Shown piece after piece: positions 15,367 through 24,324 of a DNA stretch of 64,000 nucleotides. The DNA is from Shewanella aestuarii (GTDB taxonomy: Bacteria > Pseudomonadota > Gammaproteobacteria > Enterobacterales > Shewanellaceae): the NCBI RefSeq assembly GCF_014647215.1, contig NZ_BMOT01000010.1, forward strand, positions 1 through 64,000. Direction: 5' to 3'. The notes beneath the pieces were generated by a model. That model was not told the origin of the DNA. It ran no database searches and saw nothing but the letters and a program-made list of their open reading frames with translations. The translations under genes were made by a program, and so were the position numbers. How positions within the stretch are numbered: position 1 is the first letter of the stretch; every line of letters begins with the position of its first letter.

Positions 15367-16356
15367 CTAGCGCTGTAATAGCTTACCTGATGGGTGGTTT
15401 GAACCATGCACTTGGCTGTGACAGTTTAAACAACTGCGGCCACCGGTAAATGCATTGTCTCCAACCGTCGAGCCCATACCTGTGTTACCTAAATAGGCAT
15501 TGCTAGCATGGCCATCGCTGGCATGACATTGCTGACACAGTTGCGGCGCACGTGTTTTTAACATGCCATCATTCACACTACCGTGTGGGTTATGGCAGCT
15601 AACACAATTTTCTGTTACTGGCGCGTGTTCCCAAAGTTTAGGACCACGTTTTTCGGTATGACACTCGTAACAAGTTTCATTTACGCTAGGTTTAATTAAA
15701 TCCGCATCAGCTAGGCTTCCGTGTGGGTTATGACAATCACTACATGTCATTTGATTCCACTTCATTGGGTGACTAGAGCGCTTATTCATATCGGTTTTTT
15801 GTTTAGTGTGACAGCTTGTACAAACTTCCATTTCCGTTTGCTTAGACAGCACAGGATCTTTAGCGGTATGAACACTGTGGCAAGAGGCACAAGCCACGTC
15901 AGCATTGTCGTGATGGCTGGTGTTCCAAGACATACGTTTGTCATCTAAGTGACAACTCATACAAACACTATTTTGCTTGTCAGCTGGCAGAGTCGAGTTA
16001 GGCCCGAAAGTGATCATCGGCTCTTTGCCACCTTTGTTGTGCGAACCTTGCGGACCATGACAGGCTTCACATTGCAAACCCGCCATTGGGCTTTTACTTG
16101 AATCAATTGCCCCATGCACGCCTTTGAATAGGTCCATGACCTTTTCTGAACGTTTGTGACACATTAAGCAAGAGTCTGCACCTTTGGGTGAGTATTTGCC
16201 TTCTGCAAACTTGGTGTCTAAGGTCGCTTCGACTTCCGCAGGCGACATTTTTTCATCCCATTTCGCAGCATGTGCAGGCATTGCCAAACCCACCATTAAT
16301 ACGGCGGCTGACATTAACCCTGCAAATATTGAATTGGTTTTGTTTTTTGTCTTCAT
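15367..16356 (-). CDS. mtrA: MtrA: periplasmic decaheme cytochrome c
   Basis: A 329-residue protein with a Sec signal peptide ending near PAHAAKW and ten CXXCH heme motifs (CLMCH, CEACH, CMSCH, CASCH, CTSCH, CSDCH, CYECH, CVSCH, CQQCH, CLNCH). The C terminus HPSGKLLQR and the segment [15 protein letters not shown] are as I recall for S. oneidensis MtrA rather than the DmsE paralogue. It takes electrons from periplasmic or CymA-linked carriers and threads MtrB. The start at 16356 is chosen because AGGAAG lies 7 bases upstream; an in-frame start at 16380 adds eight residues. It lies between mtrC and mtrB. Confidence 0.95.
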   Translation of the reverse strand: MKTKNKTNSIFAGLMSAAVLMVGLAMPAHAAKWDEKMSPAEVEATLDTKFAEGKYSPKGADSCLMCHKRSEKVMDLFKGVHGAIDSSKSPMAGLQCEACHGPQGSHNKGGKEPMITFGPNSTLPADKQNSVCMSCHLDDKRMSWNTSHHDNADVACASCHSVHTAKDPVLSKQTEMEVCTSCHTKQKTDMNKRSSHPMKWNQMTCSDCHNPHGSLADADLIKPSVNETCYECHTEKRGPKLWEHAPVTENCVSCHNPHGSVNDGMLKTRAPQLCQQCHASDGHASNAYLGNTGMGSTVGDNAFTGGRSCLNCHSQVHGSNHPSGKLLQR

Positions 16357-16420
16357 TAGTAGACTTCCTAATTTGTCCATAAAAGCGCTTTGGATATCAA
16401 AAAGCGCATTGCCAAGAAAC

Positions 16421-16445
16421 AGGGAGAAGCTTTGGGCTTCTCCCT
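16421..16445 (-). terminator. Intercistronic hairpin between mtrC and mtrA
   Basis: AGGGAGAAGC pairs with GCTTCTCCCT (10-bp stem, 5-nt loop) about 10 bases after mtrC. The following T content is modest, so it is probably a partial terminator or a 3' end stabiliser that tunes mtrC relative to mtrAB. Confidence 0.55.
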
Positions 16446-16454
16446 ATGGGCAAA

Positions 16455-18428
16455 TTACATTTTCATTTTGCTATGATTTTCTACGCTTGGCATATGACAT
16501 GCTAAACAGAACTCTAGTTGAGCTGCGTCATTGGCTTGTTGGTAAGAACCGTTTACCACCGCACCTTGTCCTTCTGCGTGAGTTTTGATTTCTTCAAAAC
16601 CATGACAAGAAGCACAGGTTGCTGTGATAGGTGTGGTGTAGCTATCGCCACCACCAGCAGTTGCTAATGCACCTTTAAGCTTGAATGCATCAAGATTGAA
16701 GTCATTATGACATTGGGTACAATCTTTAATAATACCTTGCTCACCATGAACACTGTGCAGTTTCATTTCAAGTGCACCTTGGTTTGCACCAGAGGCATAA
16801 GTGCCATCAGGCGTGTGACAAGTCACACAACCATCTACGCCAATAACAACTTGACCTTCAGAGTTTTCACGGCCTAGTTGTTCTGTCATCACAAAACCGG
16901 CGTGGTAACCTTTATGGATTTCAAAGGTTTCGCCGTGACAGTTTTGACAGCTGCTAAAGTTTACTGAATCAGTGTGACGTAAGCTGGGTGCATTACCAGA
17001 TAATGTGCCATGTGTTAATTGAGCTTTCATTGATGTTGTTGCAACACCTTCAGCACAGTCAACGGCTTTAATACCATCGTTACACATTTCTAAACCAATG
17101 AAAGTGAATGCGGTATCGGCATCACCTGCACCAAATGGTAATGAAGCAAAAGTATAGCTTAGGTTACCATTTTCAATGGTGACGCCTTGTTGCAACTGAC
17201 CCGTTTTAATTAAGTCTTTGGCAATTTTAGCTAAGCCACTACCAGGGCTTGGGTTATAGCCCATTATTGGGAAGTTTGGCCCGACGTTGGTTAAGGTTTC
17301 AACCCGTTGAATTTTGCTTAGCATCGAAGCAACATCAAGTGCAGTACCGTCAGCATTTAACATTGAAACGGATAAAGTCGCCGACATATCTGTATCGGTA
17401 GCTTTATTTGCGGTTAATGTTGCACTCATGCCATACATGTCAATAAAGGCTTTTTTCTCAACAAATGGACCTGTATGAATTTCTTCGGTCCAAGAGGCGT
17501 TATGACAAGCGATACAGTTTGAATTATCTAACTGCTGAGAGTGACCTTTACCGGCTTTAAAGTCGATATTGGTGTGACAACTTGTACAGGTTTCCATTGT
17601 TGGAATACGTGTCCAGTTACCCCATTCAGTTAGCTCTTCAGATTCAACGTGACAGGTTTGGCAGTTATCTTGAACAATCGCATGAGCCGTTTCTGCGGTG
17701 TAGTCGTTGCGGCCCCAAACTTTGTTTGAGTTGTGAACGTTATGCACTAAATGAGCAAAGGCGACTTCAGGCTTACCACGGCCATCAGCCCACTCTTGAG
17801 TATGACAAGTGATACAGGTTTCAACTGAAGTGGCTTTATGATAAATCTTCTCGCCTTCAGCATGACACGATGCACAAGCTGCAGCCGATACGATATTTTT
17901 GGTGTATTTTGCTTGGTAGCCTTCGCCGTCAAAATCACGGACAATTTCTTTGACTGCTACTGGGGTTACGCCATCAATCAATGTCGAAGTTGGAGAGACC
18001 ACGTTAAAGCGTTGGGTCAAGGCAGCGTTAAACTTTTCAGAGTCAAACGTATCGAAGGTAAAGATGTAATTACCGTTCTTTTGATCTTCAAACGTTTTTG
18101 ATGAGCCCAGTTTTTGCCAATTAGCGCTGCTACCAGCACCCGCTGCACCCTGAGGGATTAACTGGGCTGCGTTTTCAATGACAATGTCTTTTAGACCAAT
18201 AACCGGTAGGTCGTCTTCATTAGTGGCAAATACTTTTACTACAGGTTTGCCCTCTGTATAGCTAACATTGGTAATTTCAAGATTTAGCACTGTAATGGCT
18301 TCTGCGGGTTCACCACCTGGATTGCCAGGGTTACCCGGATTACCATCATCACCACCACAACCAACAAGTGTCATAGAGGTTGCTGTTGCTAATAACAGCG
18401 CAATTTTTGAGTATTTTGTGTTCATCAT
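16455..18428 (-). CDS. mtrC: MtrC: surface decaheme lipoprotein cytochrome
   Basis: A 657-residue OmcA/MtrC-family cytochrome. The lipobox (TSMTLVGC) is followed by a Gly-Asn-Pro-rich linker, then ten CXXCH motifs in two groups of five (first CASCH, CITCH, CQTCH, CTSCH, CIACH; second CQNCH, CVTCH, CTQCH, CASCH, CLACH) with beta domains between. It is anchored outside the cell and reduces Fe(III)/Mn(IV) minerals, flavins and electrodes. C terminus NHSKMKM and long matching segments fit MtrC rather than MtrF. Start 18428 has AGGGA 7 bases upstream and gives a normal lipoprotein signal; the longer frame from 18479 does not. A possible CRP-like site lies about 160 bases upstream. Confidence 0.95.
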   Translation of the reverse strand: MMNTKYSKIALLLATATSMTLVGCGGDDGNPGNPGNPGGEPAEAITVLNLEITNVSYTEGKPVVKVFATNEDDLPVIGLKDIVIENAAQLIPQGAAGAGSSANWQKLGSSKTFEDQKNGNYIFTFDTFDSEKFNAALTQRFNVVSPTSTLIDGVTPVAVKEIVRDFDGEGYQAKYTKNIVSAAACASCHAEGEKIYHKATSVETCITCHTQEWADGRGKPEVAFAHLVHNVHNSNKVWGRNDYTAETAHAIVQDNCQTCHVESEELTEWGNWTRIPTMETCTSCHTNIDFKAGKGHSQQLDNSNCIACHNASWTEEIHTGPFVEKKAFIDMYGMSATLTANKATDTDMSATLSVSMLNADGTALDVASMLSKIQRVETLTNVGPNFPIMGYNPSPGSGLAKIAKDLIKTGQLQQGVTIENGNLSYTFASLPFGAGDADTAFTFIGLEMCNDGIKAVDCAEGVATTSMKAQLTHGTLSGNAPSLRHTDSVNFSSCQNCHGETFEIHKGYHAGFVMTEQLGRENSEGQVVIGVDGCVTCHTPDGTYASGANQGALEMKLHSVHGEQGIIKDCTQCHNDFNLDAFKLKGALATAGGGDSYTTPITATCASCHGFEEIKTHAEGQGAVVNGSYQQANDAAQLEFCLACHMPSVENHSKMKM

Positions 18429-18589
18429 ATTTTCCCTGCAAAGGTAAAACATCATCTTAACTGGCAGTTTCCTCTGCAAGGTGCGCCTAAATGGTGCTTA
18501 TTATTCAGCTAAGTCAATGTTGGAAAATGTATTCCTATCAATAAGGTTACTGCATACATTTGAATAAAGCTTTATTGGTTTATACAGAG

Positions 18590-18605
18590 TGTGAAGCTGA
18601 TCTTT
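18590..18605 (-). promoter_or_regulatory. Possible CRP-type site upstream of mtrC
   Basis: TGTGA-N6-TCTTT has one perfect CRP half-site and one weak one, 162-177 bases upstream of the mtrC start and inside the omcA-mtrC gap. CRP is known to activate this locus in S. oneidensis; use of this particular site is inference. Confidence 0.35.
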
Positions 18606-18666
18606 CTATTTATAAAGAGGTATTTAACTTGGTAGTTATACCCTGATAAATATTGAATCAAACAGC

Positions 18667-18689
18667 AGAGCCGCTCCTTGAGCGGCTCT
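18667..18689 (-). terminator. Hairpin after omcA
   Basis: AGAGCCGCTC pairs perfectly with GAGCGGCTCT around CTT, 20 bases after the omcA stop. The T tract on the minus strand is weak, so omcA transcripts may partly read through into mtrC. Confidence 0.7.
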
Positions 18690-18709
18690 TAAAAACACTC
18701 GTTATCCTA

Positions 18710-20833
18710 TTAATGCCCACCCCAGTTAGAGTGAGATTCAAGTATGCGATTATCTGTGTGACATGTAGAACAAGCTTCTTGAACATTCATCGCATCATAA
18801 TCAGCAGCAGGAATACCTAGCTTCTCGATAGTACCAATTACGCCACCGTTATTCTCAATATGACTAATTGTTGATTCACTTAAGCCGTATGGAGGAACAT
18901 GGCAACTCACACATGCCGCCGTTTGTGGAGAAACGACCAACAAATCACCATTGGTATCTTTACCAAAAGCAACAGGTGAAGCTGTGGCTTTAATGCCTTG
19001 GATAGAGAATCCTTCATCGCCATGACAAGCTTGGCATTCAGTCTTTTTGAAGAATAAAGAGCCACTTGAATCATAAACATAATGTTTTGAATGCACTTTA
19101 ATCGCTAAATTTGAGTTTGAGCGAGTGCCATTATGGCAAGAGGCACAACCATCAAGATCATTTGAATAGCGATGTGTAATCTCAGTGGTATGACATTGTT
19201 GACAGTCTTTCATTTCTGCATGTTGCATGCGAGGTGAAGAATCAACTTTTGAGCCATCGACATTAAAGTAGTAGGTGTCAGATGTTACATATGGCGCTGA
19301 TTGCTTATTCAGATCTAAATCTTCTGTACTACAATCTGCAATTACACCTTTTCTAGAGCAAACATGAAGTTGACTGCTTAATGCGATCGTTGAGTTTGCA
19401 TCCAGTAATGTTTTGATTTTAAAATCGTTTGAACTGATTGTTGCAGTAATAGAGCCATCAGTTTGTTCAACGAAGTGATTAATCCCTACTTTTTGGTAGT
19501 TAACCAAGAAGTCATCATTTAGCACACCGTTAATCACAATCGCACTATTAAAACCACCGTATTTGTATGGGCGAGGATCGATTTGCTTAAGTGTGACTAC
19601 GTCATTGCCATTTTTAACAAAAAAGTTAACAGCAATGGAAGATTCATCTTCGGCGACAGACATTGAATTGAAGCTAACTTTGATTTTTGACGCTAAATTA
19701 TTGCTGTTTAGTGAGTAATGCGCACTTTCAGCGCCACGACCTCGGCCTTCACCACCATGACAGTCAAAACAATTTGCACCTTGTTTATGGGATGCTTTTA
19801 CTCCCGCAGCTTCAGCCGCTGGGCTTGGGCTGTGGCAGCTCCAACATGCTGTGGTATCCACATCTGCTTTCCAGCTGTCTGTTAAATTGAAATCTTCATT
19901 CGGATTATGACAAGTCAAACAGTTTGATGTCATTTGTGGATATACGCCATCACTGCTTAAGTTAGCCGTAGTATGGATACTGTGAACCATACCTTTAATC
20001 GAACCATCAAATGCATAGGCTTCACCAATGGCATTACCGTCAGCATCTTTATCTTGTTTGCTGTAGCGGTTGTAATCGGTATGACAGAATGAACAGGCTT
20101 CTTCTGTATTATGCTTGCTACCATGCATAGAGAGTTCGCCTGCTTGGCCAGCTCTATGACAGGTTTGGCAGTCAGAGTTAGCTAAGATTTGCAGGGGTTT
20201 TTCTACTTGTACGTCAGTGGCTGGTACCCAATAAAAGAAACTATTGTCGACAAGTGTTTTAGATTGGTCATTAGTGGTTTTAATTGATAAATAAATACCA
20301 TTTGTTGCATCGGCAACAAAGTCATACTTTTCAAGAGTATCAATAGCTTTATCTATTTTTATAGAGTAAGAACCATCTTTGTTGTCTGTGAAGCAGTCAG
20401 TGCATGTGCTTTTAGAACCGTCAAAATAGCTTGAACCCGTGAAGTATCCTTCACCTTTATCTTTGTTGAAATAACTTAACCAAATTTTGCGTTCTGGGTT
20501 TGGATTGATAATGTCATCAGCGCCGAGTTCAGTCGCAGAGCCTACACGGCCAAAAGAAATTGTAGCGATATCTGTTTGAGTTAACCCAAAAATCGCTGCG
20601 CCTTTGGCATCAGCAAGTTTGAAGGTTAAAGATAATAATTTACTGTCGTCTACTTTAGCTTCTGTAATTGTACTTTTGATAAAGGTAGCTGATTTAATTG
20701 GGGTGCCAATTGGACCATCTGGACCATCAGGGCCATCTACACCATCGCTACCACAACCTGCTAGTACAAAGGATAAAATCCCTGCACTAAAAACAGCTTT
20801 TGCTGTTGTATTAAAATTGAATCGTTTCATCAT
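18710..20833 (-). CDS. omcA: OmcA: surface decaheme lipoprotein cytochrome
   Basis: A 707-residue OmcA/MtrC-family cytochrome starting MMKRFNFNTTAKAV, with lipobox SFVLAGC and a Gly/Asp/Pro-rich linker with collagen-like GPD repeats. Ten CXXCH motifs are present (CQTCH, CSFCH, CLTCH, CWSCH, CFDCH, CQQCH, CASCH, CQACH, CVSCH, CSTCH), so the heme set is complete. A CTDC pair (STCTDCFTD) near residue 135 is not a heme motif and may be a redox disulfide. It passes electrons from MtrC to minerals and flavins. Start at 20833 is supported by AGGGA upstream. First gene of the minus-strand locus; its upstream region has a perfect CRP-type site. Confidence 0.93.
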   Translation of the reverse strand: MMKRFNFNTTAKAVFSAGILSFVLAGCGSDGVDGPDGPDGPIGTPIKSATFIKSTITEAKVDDSKLLSLTFKLADAKGAAIFGLTQTDIATISFGRVGSATELGADDIINPNPERKIWLSYFNKDKGEGYFTGSSYFDGSKSTCTDCFTDNKDGSYSIKIDKAIDTLEKYDFVADATNGIYLSIKTTNDQSKTLVDNSFFYWVPATDVQVEKPLQILANSDCQTCHRAGQAGELSMHGSKHNTEEACSFCHTDYNRYSKQDKDADGNAIGEAYAFDGSIKGMVHSIHTTANLSSDGVYPQMTSNCLTCHNPNEDFNLTDSWKADVDTTACWSCHSPSPAAEAAGVKASHKQGANCFDCHGGEGRGRGAESAHYSLNSNNLASKIKVSFNSMSVAEDESSIAVNFFVKNGNDVVTLKQIDPRPYKYGGFNSAIVINGVLNDDFLVNYQKVGINHFVEQTDGSITATISSNDFKIKTLLDANSTIALSSQLHVCSRKGVIADCSTEDLDLNKQSAPYVTSDTYYFNVDGSKVDSSPRMQHAEMKDCQQCHTTEITHRYSNDLDGCASCHNGTRSNSNLAIKVHSKHYVYDSSGSLFFKKTECQACHGDEGFSIQGIKATASPVAFGKDTNGDLLVVSPQTAACVSCHVPPYGLSESTISHIENNGGVIGTIEKLGIPAADYDAMNVQEACSTCHTDNRILESHSNWGGH

Positions 20834-21158
20834 ATTTCCCTGCAATATTTTTATCACTTTCGGTTGTTCATCCAAAAGTGTTTGGTTTTAACCCATAGAC
20901 AGTTTAACTAACCTCTCACTCTAGTTCAGCGAGAGGACGCGAGAGTTGTGAACTATGCCCATCTATTCCTTTAGTAGTAGCGCTTTAACTATGATGTTGA
21001 TGTCTCATGTTAATTTTTTACTTAACTAAACTGTTTATTTGTAAAGATATTAGTTTTCTTCGAAACTTTTTTCCAACAATAACATTAGCAAATCTATGGT
21101 AATTAAGATTGTCAGAAGTGTGTGCTTTTGGGGTGAAAATATAGATATGTGACTAAGA
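20834..21158. other. omcA upstream region
   Basis: About 325 bases without a gene, expected to hold the omcA promoter and a long leader. It has an inverted repeat CCTCTC/GAGAGG at 20913-20937 and is AT-rich beyond it. The CRP-type site at its far end is listed separately. I could not place -35/-10 boxes with confidence. Confidence 0.5.
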
Positions 21159-21163
21159 TCACA
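21148..21163 (-). promoter_or_regulatory. Perfect CRP-type site upstream of omcA
   Basis: TGTGA-CTAAGA-TCACA is an exact CRP half-site pair with the canonical 6-base spacer. It lies 315 bases from the omcA start and overlaps the stop codon of the neighbouring gene. CRP control of omcA-mtrCAB is established in S. oneidensis. The distance implies a long 5' leader. Confidence 0.65.
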
Positions 21164-21860
21164 TTTTGTAACTCACTGAAAATAATATGAATTGAGAATA
21201 GATCTCATTAACACTTTTCTGTTTAGATAATTTAACTGGAGTAAATGGGTTTTGCGGCGAAGATGCGGTACTTGCAGATATCATCCAATCTAAATGTAAA
21301 TTTAAATTCTCGATGAGTTGGTAATTCATATAGGTTCTGAGCTGTTGATTTGATGTGTTAGATTGTTCAAATAGAGGTAGGGTCATTTGATAATTCACGC
21401 CAATAATGAGTTTATTACTCAGTAATTGGTGCATGATGACTTCGCTGCCTAGCAGGGTATATTCATTGTGACCCGATGCATTTTCTTGCAACCTTTCTGT
21501 CGCTGGGTGATTTGATGCATATTCCAATGAGTAAATGGTATGTCTTTGATGCTGAAAGTAACTATTGATGCTGAGTTTGGTTGAAAGTTGCCATTGTGAG
21601 TTTATGCCAATTTGTGCTGAGGGAAATGTTGACCAGGGGTAATGCTCAAAGTCGTCATACGTTTCGCTATGACTCAATATGCTTACTGACGGAGAGAAAT
21701 TTATTGTGTCGGCGTCAAAATTTTGGACCGCTTGGGTATAAGACATGAAATGGTTTGTTAACTCATGAGGTGGATTATTTTCAAACTCTCCGGCATTAAT
21801 GGATTTATTTATCCCCAGCAGCAAATATAAGGAAAATGTGACAAGTAAGATGTGGCTCAT
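21159..21860 (-). CDS. Putative small outer-membrane barrel protein (unknown)
   Basis: A 233-residue protein with an N-terminal hydrophobic signal (HILLVTFSLYLLLG) and a body of alternating polar and aromatic strands that ends FSVSYKM, a terminal pattern like that of the MtrB barrel (SMSYKL). That suggests an 8 to 12 strand outer-membrane barrel, but no family is recognised and no Cys or heme motif is present. Its ATG overlaps the stop of the upstream 65-codon ORF (ATGA), implying coupled translation. It lies upstream of and in line with omcA. A role in electron transfer is only guilt by association. Confidence 0.65.
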   Translation of the reverse strand: MSHILLVTFSLYLLLGINKSINAGEFENNPPHELTNHFMSYTQAVQNFDADTINFSPSVSILSHSETYDDFEHYPWSTFPSAQIGINSQWQLSTKLSINSYFQHQRHTIYSLEYASNHPATERLQENASGHNEYTLLGSEVIMHQLLSNKLIIGVNYQMTLPLFEQSNTSNQQLRTYMNYQLIENLNLHLDWMISASTASSPQNPFTPVKLSKQKSVNEIYSQFILFSVSYKM

Positions 21861-22054
21861 CTACGTTCTCCTTTCAGTAGTAGGGGATACAGCTGCAAGT
21901 GTTGTAAAAATATCGAAGCGCTTAGGTCGGTATCTTTATCGTAAATAAAGTATAGAGGATGTTTTACAGCCTGCTTTGGTAAACCACAATTGAGTAATGA
22001 TTGTTCAACTAGTGGGGAAAACGTAAAAAGGCAGGCTTTAGGGGTTGATTGCAC
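21857..22054 (-). CDS. Short ORF coupled to the barrel gene (doubtful)
   Basis: A 65-codon frame with a GTG start and no good ribosome-binding site, ending in the ATGA overlap with the next gene. It has no signal peptide and no motif; residues KHPLYFIYDKDTDLSASIF look globular. It may be a real upstream partner, or the remnant of a longer gene cut off by the SRP RNA gene, which lies just beyond. The precise overlap with the next gene is the main reason to keep it. Confidence 0.4.
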   Translation of the reverse strand: MQSTPKACLFTFSPLVEQSLLNCGLPKQAVKHPLYFIYDKDTDLSASIFLQHLQLYPLLLKGERR

Positions 22055-22113
22055 TGATGCGTTAAGGGATAATCGCCGCGTTCTAGATAAGGTTTTAGCC
22101 TTTTTAGAAAACT

Positions 22114-22227
22114 ATGGTGACCCTAGGGTCCCCCCGCAACGATAACTTGTGAACTCGGCCAGGCCCGGAAGGGAGCAACCGCAGCAAGCGACTCGTGTGC
22201 CGGGGTGTCGGCTCTAGGGGAGCCTCC
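22114..22227 (+). ncRNA. ffs: Signal recognition particle RNA (4.5S)
   Basis: The conserved apical loop core GGCCAGGCCCGGAAGGGAGC with AACCGCAGCA is present, along with the CCCCGCAAC and GTGTGCCGGG flanks. The outer stem forms from CCCTAG (22121-22126) with CTAGGG (22214-22219). The RNA binds Ffh and targets membrane proteins. Exact ends are estimated to a few bases. Confidence 0.95.
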
Positions 22228-22274
22228 AAACTCTCCTGATTTACCTTTCACATCAATGCAAATTAGTCATTAGC

Positions 22275-22601
22275 TTATTCAGTGTGTTTTAACGGCATTA
22301 CTGATGTTTGTGTTTGTTGAGTTTCTTGCTCTTCTTTTAATCTTTTTTGCAAATTTGCTTTTAGAAATGCCCTCGAACGTTCTAATGCCGTGCTTATTTC
22401 AGTTTTCATTTGCTTAAGTTCGTTATAATCTTCAAAAAAATAAGTATCAACTAAGTGTCTGATGTATCTGACAGGTAATTGATTTAACGTCACACAGCAA
22501 AGATCTGCCAAGTAATCTTCAGGTAACTCTTCCATTAAGCCTTCATCGCGCAAGATTTCCAACAGTAAGACTTCATAATAATTACGGAATTCTAAATGCA
22601 T
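22275..22601 (-). CDS. ComFB-family protein
   Basis: A 108-residue protein. The first 65 residues match the late-competence ComFB pattern (RNYYEVLLLEIL, then ADLCCVTLNQLPVRYIRHLVDTYFF). The rest is a charged helical tail rich in Glu, Lys and Gln. ComFB-domain proteins in several bacteria bind cyclic dinucleotides and affect motility or competence; the role here is unknown. GGAG lies 7 bases upstream of the ATG. It stands just upstream of, and on the opposite strand to, the SRP RNA gene. Confidence 0.75.
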   Translation of the reverse strand: MHLEFRNYYEVLLLEILRDEGLMEELPEDYLADLCCVTLNQLPVRYIRHLVDTYFFEDYNELKQMKTEISTALERSRAFLKANLQKRLKEEQETQQTQTSVMPLKHTE

Positions 22602-22679
22602 GGTGTTACTCCATTGAAATGTTTTTATGCTGCCATTGTTGTTTTTTAAAGGCTGGCTAAATTGTTCATTGTTTTATTT

Positions 22680-23588
22680 TTACACCCAAACCTGATTTGC
22701 TGCAATCAACAATTGGCTGTGTCTTTGGGTTAATGCTGCAGCTTGACGACTATAGCCTCCGCCAATCACCGCGGCTATAGGAATGTTTTGCTGTTTTGCT
22801 ATAGACAATACTAGCTTATCTCTTTCAAAAATGCCTTGAGTTGAGATATTTAAGTAACCTAAATCATCATCCTCATGAATATCGACTCCAGCATCATAAA
22901 TAATCATATCCGGTCGATGTAGCTGGATTAAATAGCTCAATATGCTCCCAATGTGAGACAAGTACTCGTTATCATCGCACCCTTTATCAAGCTCTATATC
23001 ATAATCCGACAGAGGTTTTCTGGAGGGGAAGTTCTGTTTGCAATGTACCGAGCAACTGATAATGTTCGGTTGGTTTTGGCACAAGGTTGCTGTGCCATCA
23101 CCTTGATGGACGTCACAATCAAATATCAGTACCGTATCAAGCTGCTCAGTGGTAATAAGATGATTAGCTGCAATGACTAAGTCATTGAAAATACAAAATC
23201 CACTACCAAAATCTCGGTGCGCGTGATGATACCCGCCAGTAAAATGCACCGCTATTTGATGTTCAAGCGCCAGTTTGCAGGTTAGCAAGGTGCCATTTAC
23301 TGCATATAAGGTTCTGTCCACCAAGCGCTGACTCCAAGGGAAACCTATTCTTCTGATTGCTTTGGGCTCTATTGTTCCATTTATAAAGGCATTGACATAA
23401 TTAGGGTCATGGACAGCTTTGATTAATTCAAGATCTATTTTTTCAGCTTGGTAATGCATACTTGGGCAAACTAAGCCGCCTTGAATAGCATGCTCAAATA
23501 ATTGCTGGTATTTAGCGGTAGGGAAGCGGTGCATAGGGGGTAACGCCAGCTGAGAATAGCTGGCGTGATAAACAAAAGGCAGTTTCAT
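22680..23588 (-). CDS. Histone deacetylase-family (acetylpolyamine/acetoin-type) hydrolase
   Basis: A 302-residue arginase/deacetylase-fold protein. Signatures in order: HDPNYVNAFI, GGYHHAHRDFGSGFCIFND (the catalytic His pair and the Gly loop), IFDCDVHQGDGT (metal-binding Asp and His), and YDAGVDIHEDDDLG (the second metal Asp). All catalytic residues of the class are present. The bacterial substrates vary (acetylpolyamines, lysine-acetylated proteins, acetoin-linked factors), so I do not name one. It lies 7 bases downstream of the DUF2057 gene and is probably in the same transcript as it. Confidence 0.85.
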   Translation of the reverse strand: MKLPFVYHASYSQLALPPMHRFPTAKYQQLFEHAIQGGLVCPSMHYQAEKIDLELIKAVHDPNYVNAFINGTIEPKAIRRIGFPWSQRLVDRTLYAVNGTLLTCKLALEHQIAVHFTGGYHHAHRDFGSGFCIFNDLVIAANHLITTEQLDTVLIFDCDVHQGDGTATLCQNQPNIISCSVHCKQNFPSRKPLSDYDIELDKGCDDNEYLSHIGSILSYLIQLHRPDMIIYDAGVDIHEDDDLGYLNISTQGIFERDKLVLSIAKQQNIPIAAVIGGGYSRQAAALTQRHSQLLIAANQVWV

Positions 23589-23595
23589 TATGTCA

Positions 23596-24315
23596 TTACA
23601 ATTGTTTTATAGCCCATCCCATAAACTCTTTACGGGTTTTTTCATCGGCTTGTAACCACCAATATTGCAACATTTGCTCAGCTTGGGCTGGGTTATCCGC
23701 TTTAATAGGTTGAGCCGTTTTAGTTTCAGTTGTGGCAACAGTTGTGGCAACAGCTGTTGCAGCGACTGTGGCCGATGCTGGAGGTGTTGCTGATTGTACT
23801 ACTGCGGCTGGAGCTACCCCATTACTAGTGGCATTTACAGATAAGGCATCAACGTCATTACCTTTGTTGCCATTAAAAATGTTGGCAAGAAATGACTCTT
23901 CTTCAAAATTAGTTTGTTCAACTGAGTAATTAACCGAACCTTTGTCTTCTCGTGTGATAATCACTTTAGGATCTTTAGCAAACGATTTTGGGCGTTTAAT
24001 CACTTCGCCATCTGCCGCCGAAAGAGTGTAATTCACATCGCCAACAACATTTAACGTCACAATAAAGGGGGCCGACTTGATAAAGCTTTGGCTGTCGCTG
24101 AAATCATCTTCAACCATATCATGATATCTAATGGCGATTTTATGACTTCCATTGTCTAGTTTTAAATCAGATTTGTGGCTGAACATGTTCGTTTCAATCT
24201 GTTTCCCATCCAGCGCCAAATATTCAAAAGACATAGGAATAGTGAGGTTAGCTGCCATCAACGACGTTGATGATAGCAATGCCATAATAGCACCGGTGGT
24301 GACGAATGATTTCAT
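23596..24315 (-). CDS. DUF2057-family periplasmic protein
   Basis: A 239-residue protein with a signal peptide ending in [10 protein letters not shown]. The next 120 residues follow the DUF2057 (YccT-like) pattern: [48 protein letters not shown] low-complexity Ala/Thr/Val linker follows (residues 168-200) and then a C-terminal helix [18 protein letters not shown]. The family's function is unknown. AAGGAG lies 5 to 6 bases before the ATG. The gene is between priC and the deacetylase-like gene. Confidence 0.8.
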   Translation of the reverse strand: MKSFVTTGAIMALLSSTSLMAANLTIPMSFEYLALDGKQIETNMFSHKSDLKLDNGSHKIAIRYHDMVEDDFSDSQSFIKSAPFIVTLNVVGDVNYTLSAADGEVIKRPKSFAKDPKVIITREDKGSVNYSVEQTNFEEESFLANIFNGNKGNDVDALSVNATSNGVAPAAVVQSATPPASATVAATAVATTVATTETKTAQPIKADNPAQAEQMLQYWWLQADEKTRKEFMGWAIKQL

Positions 24316-24324
24316 TGTTGCTCC

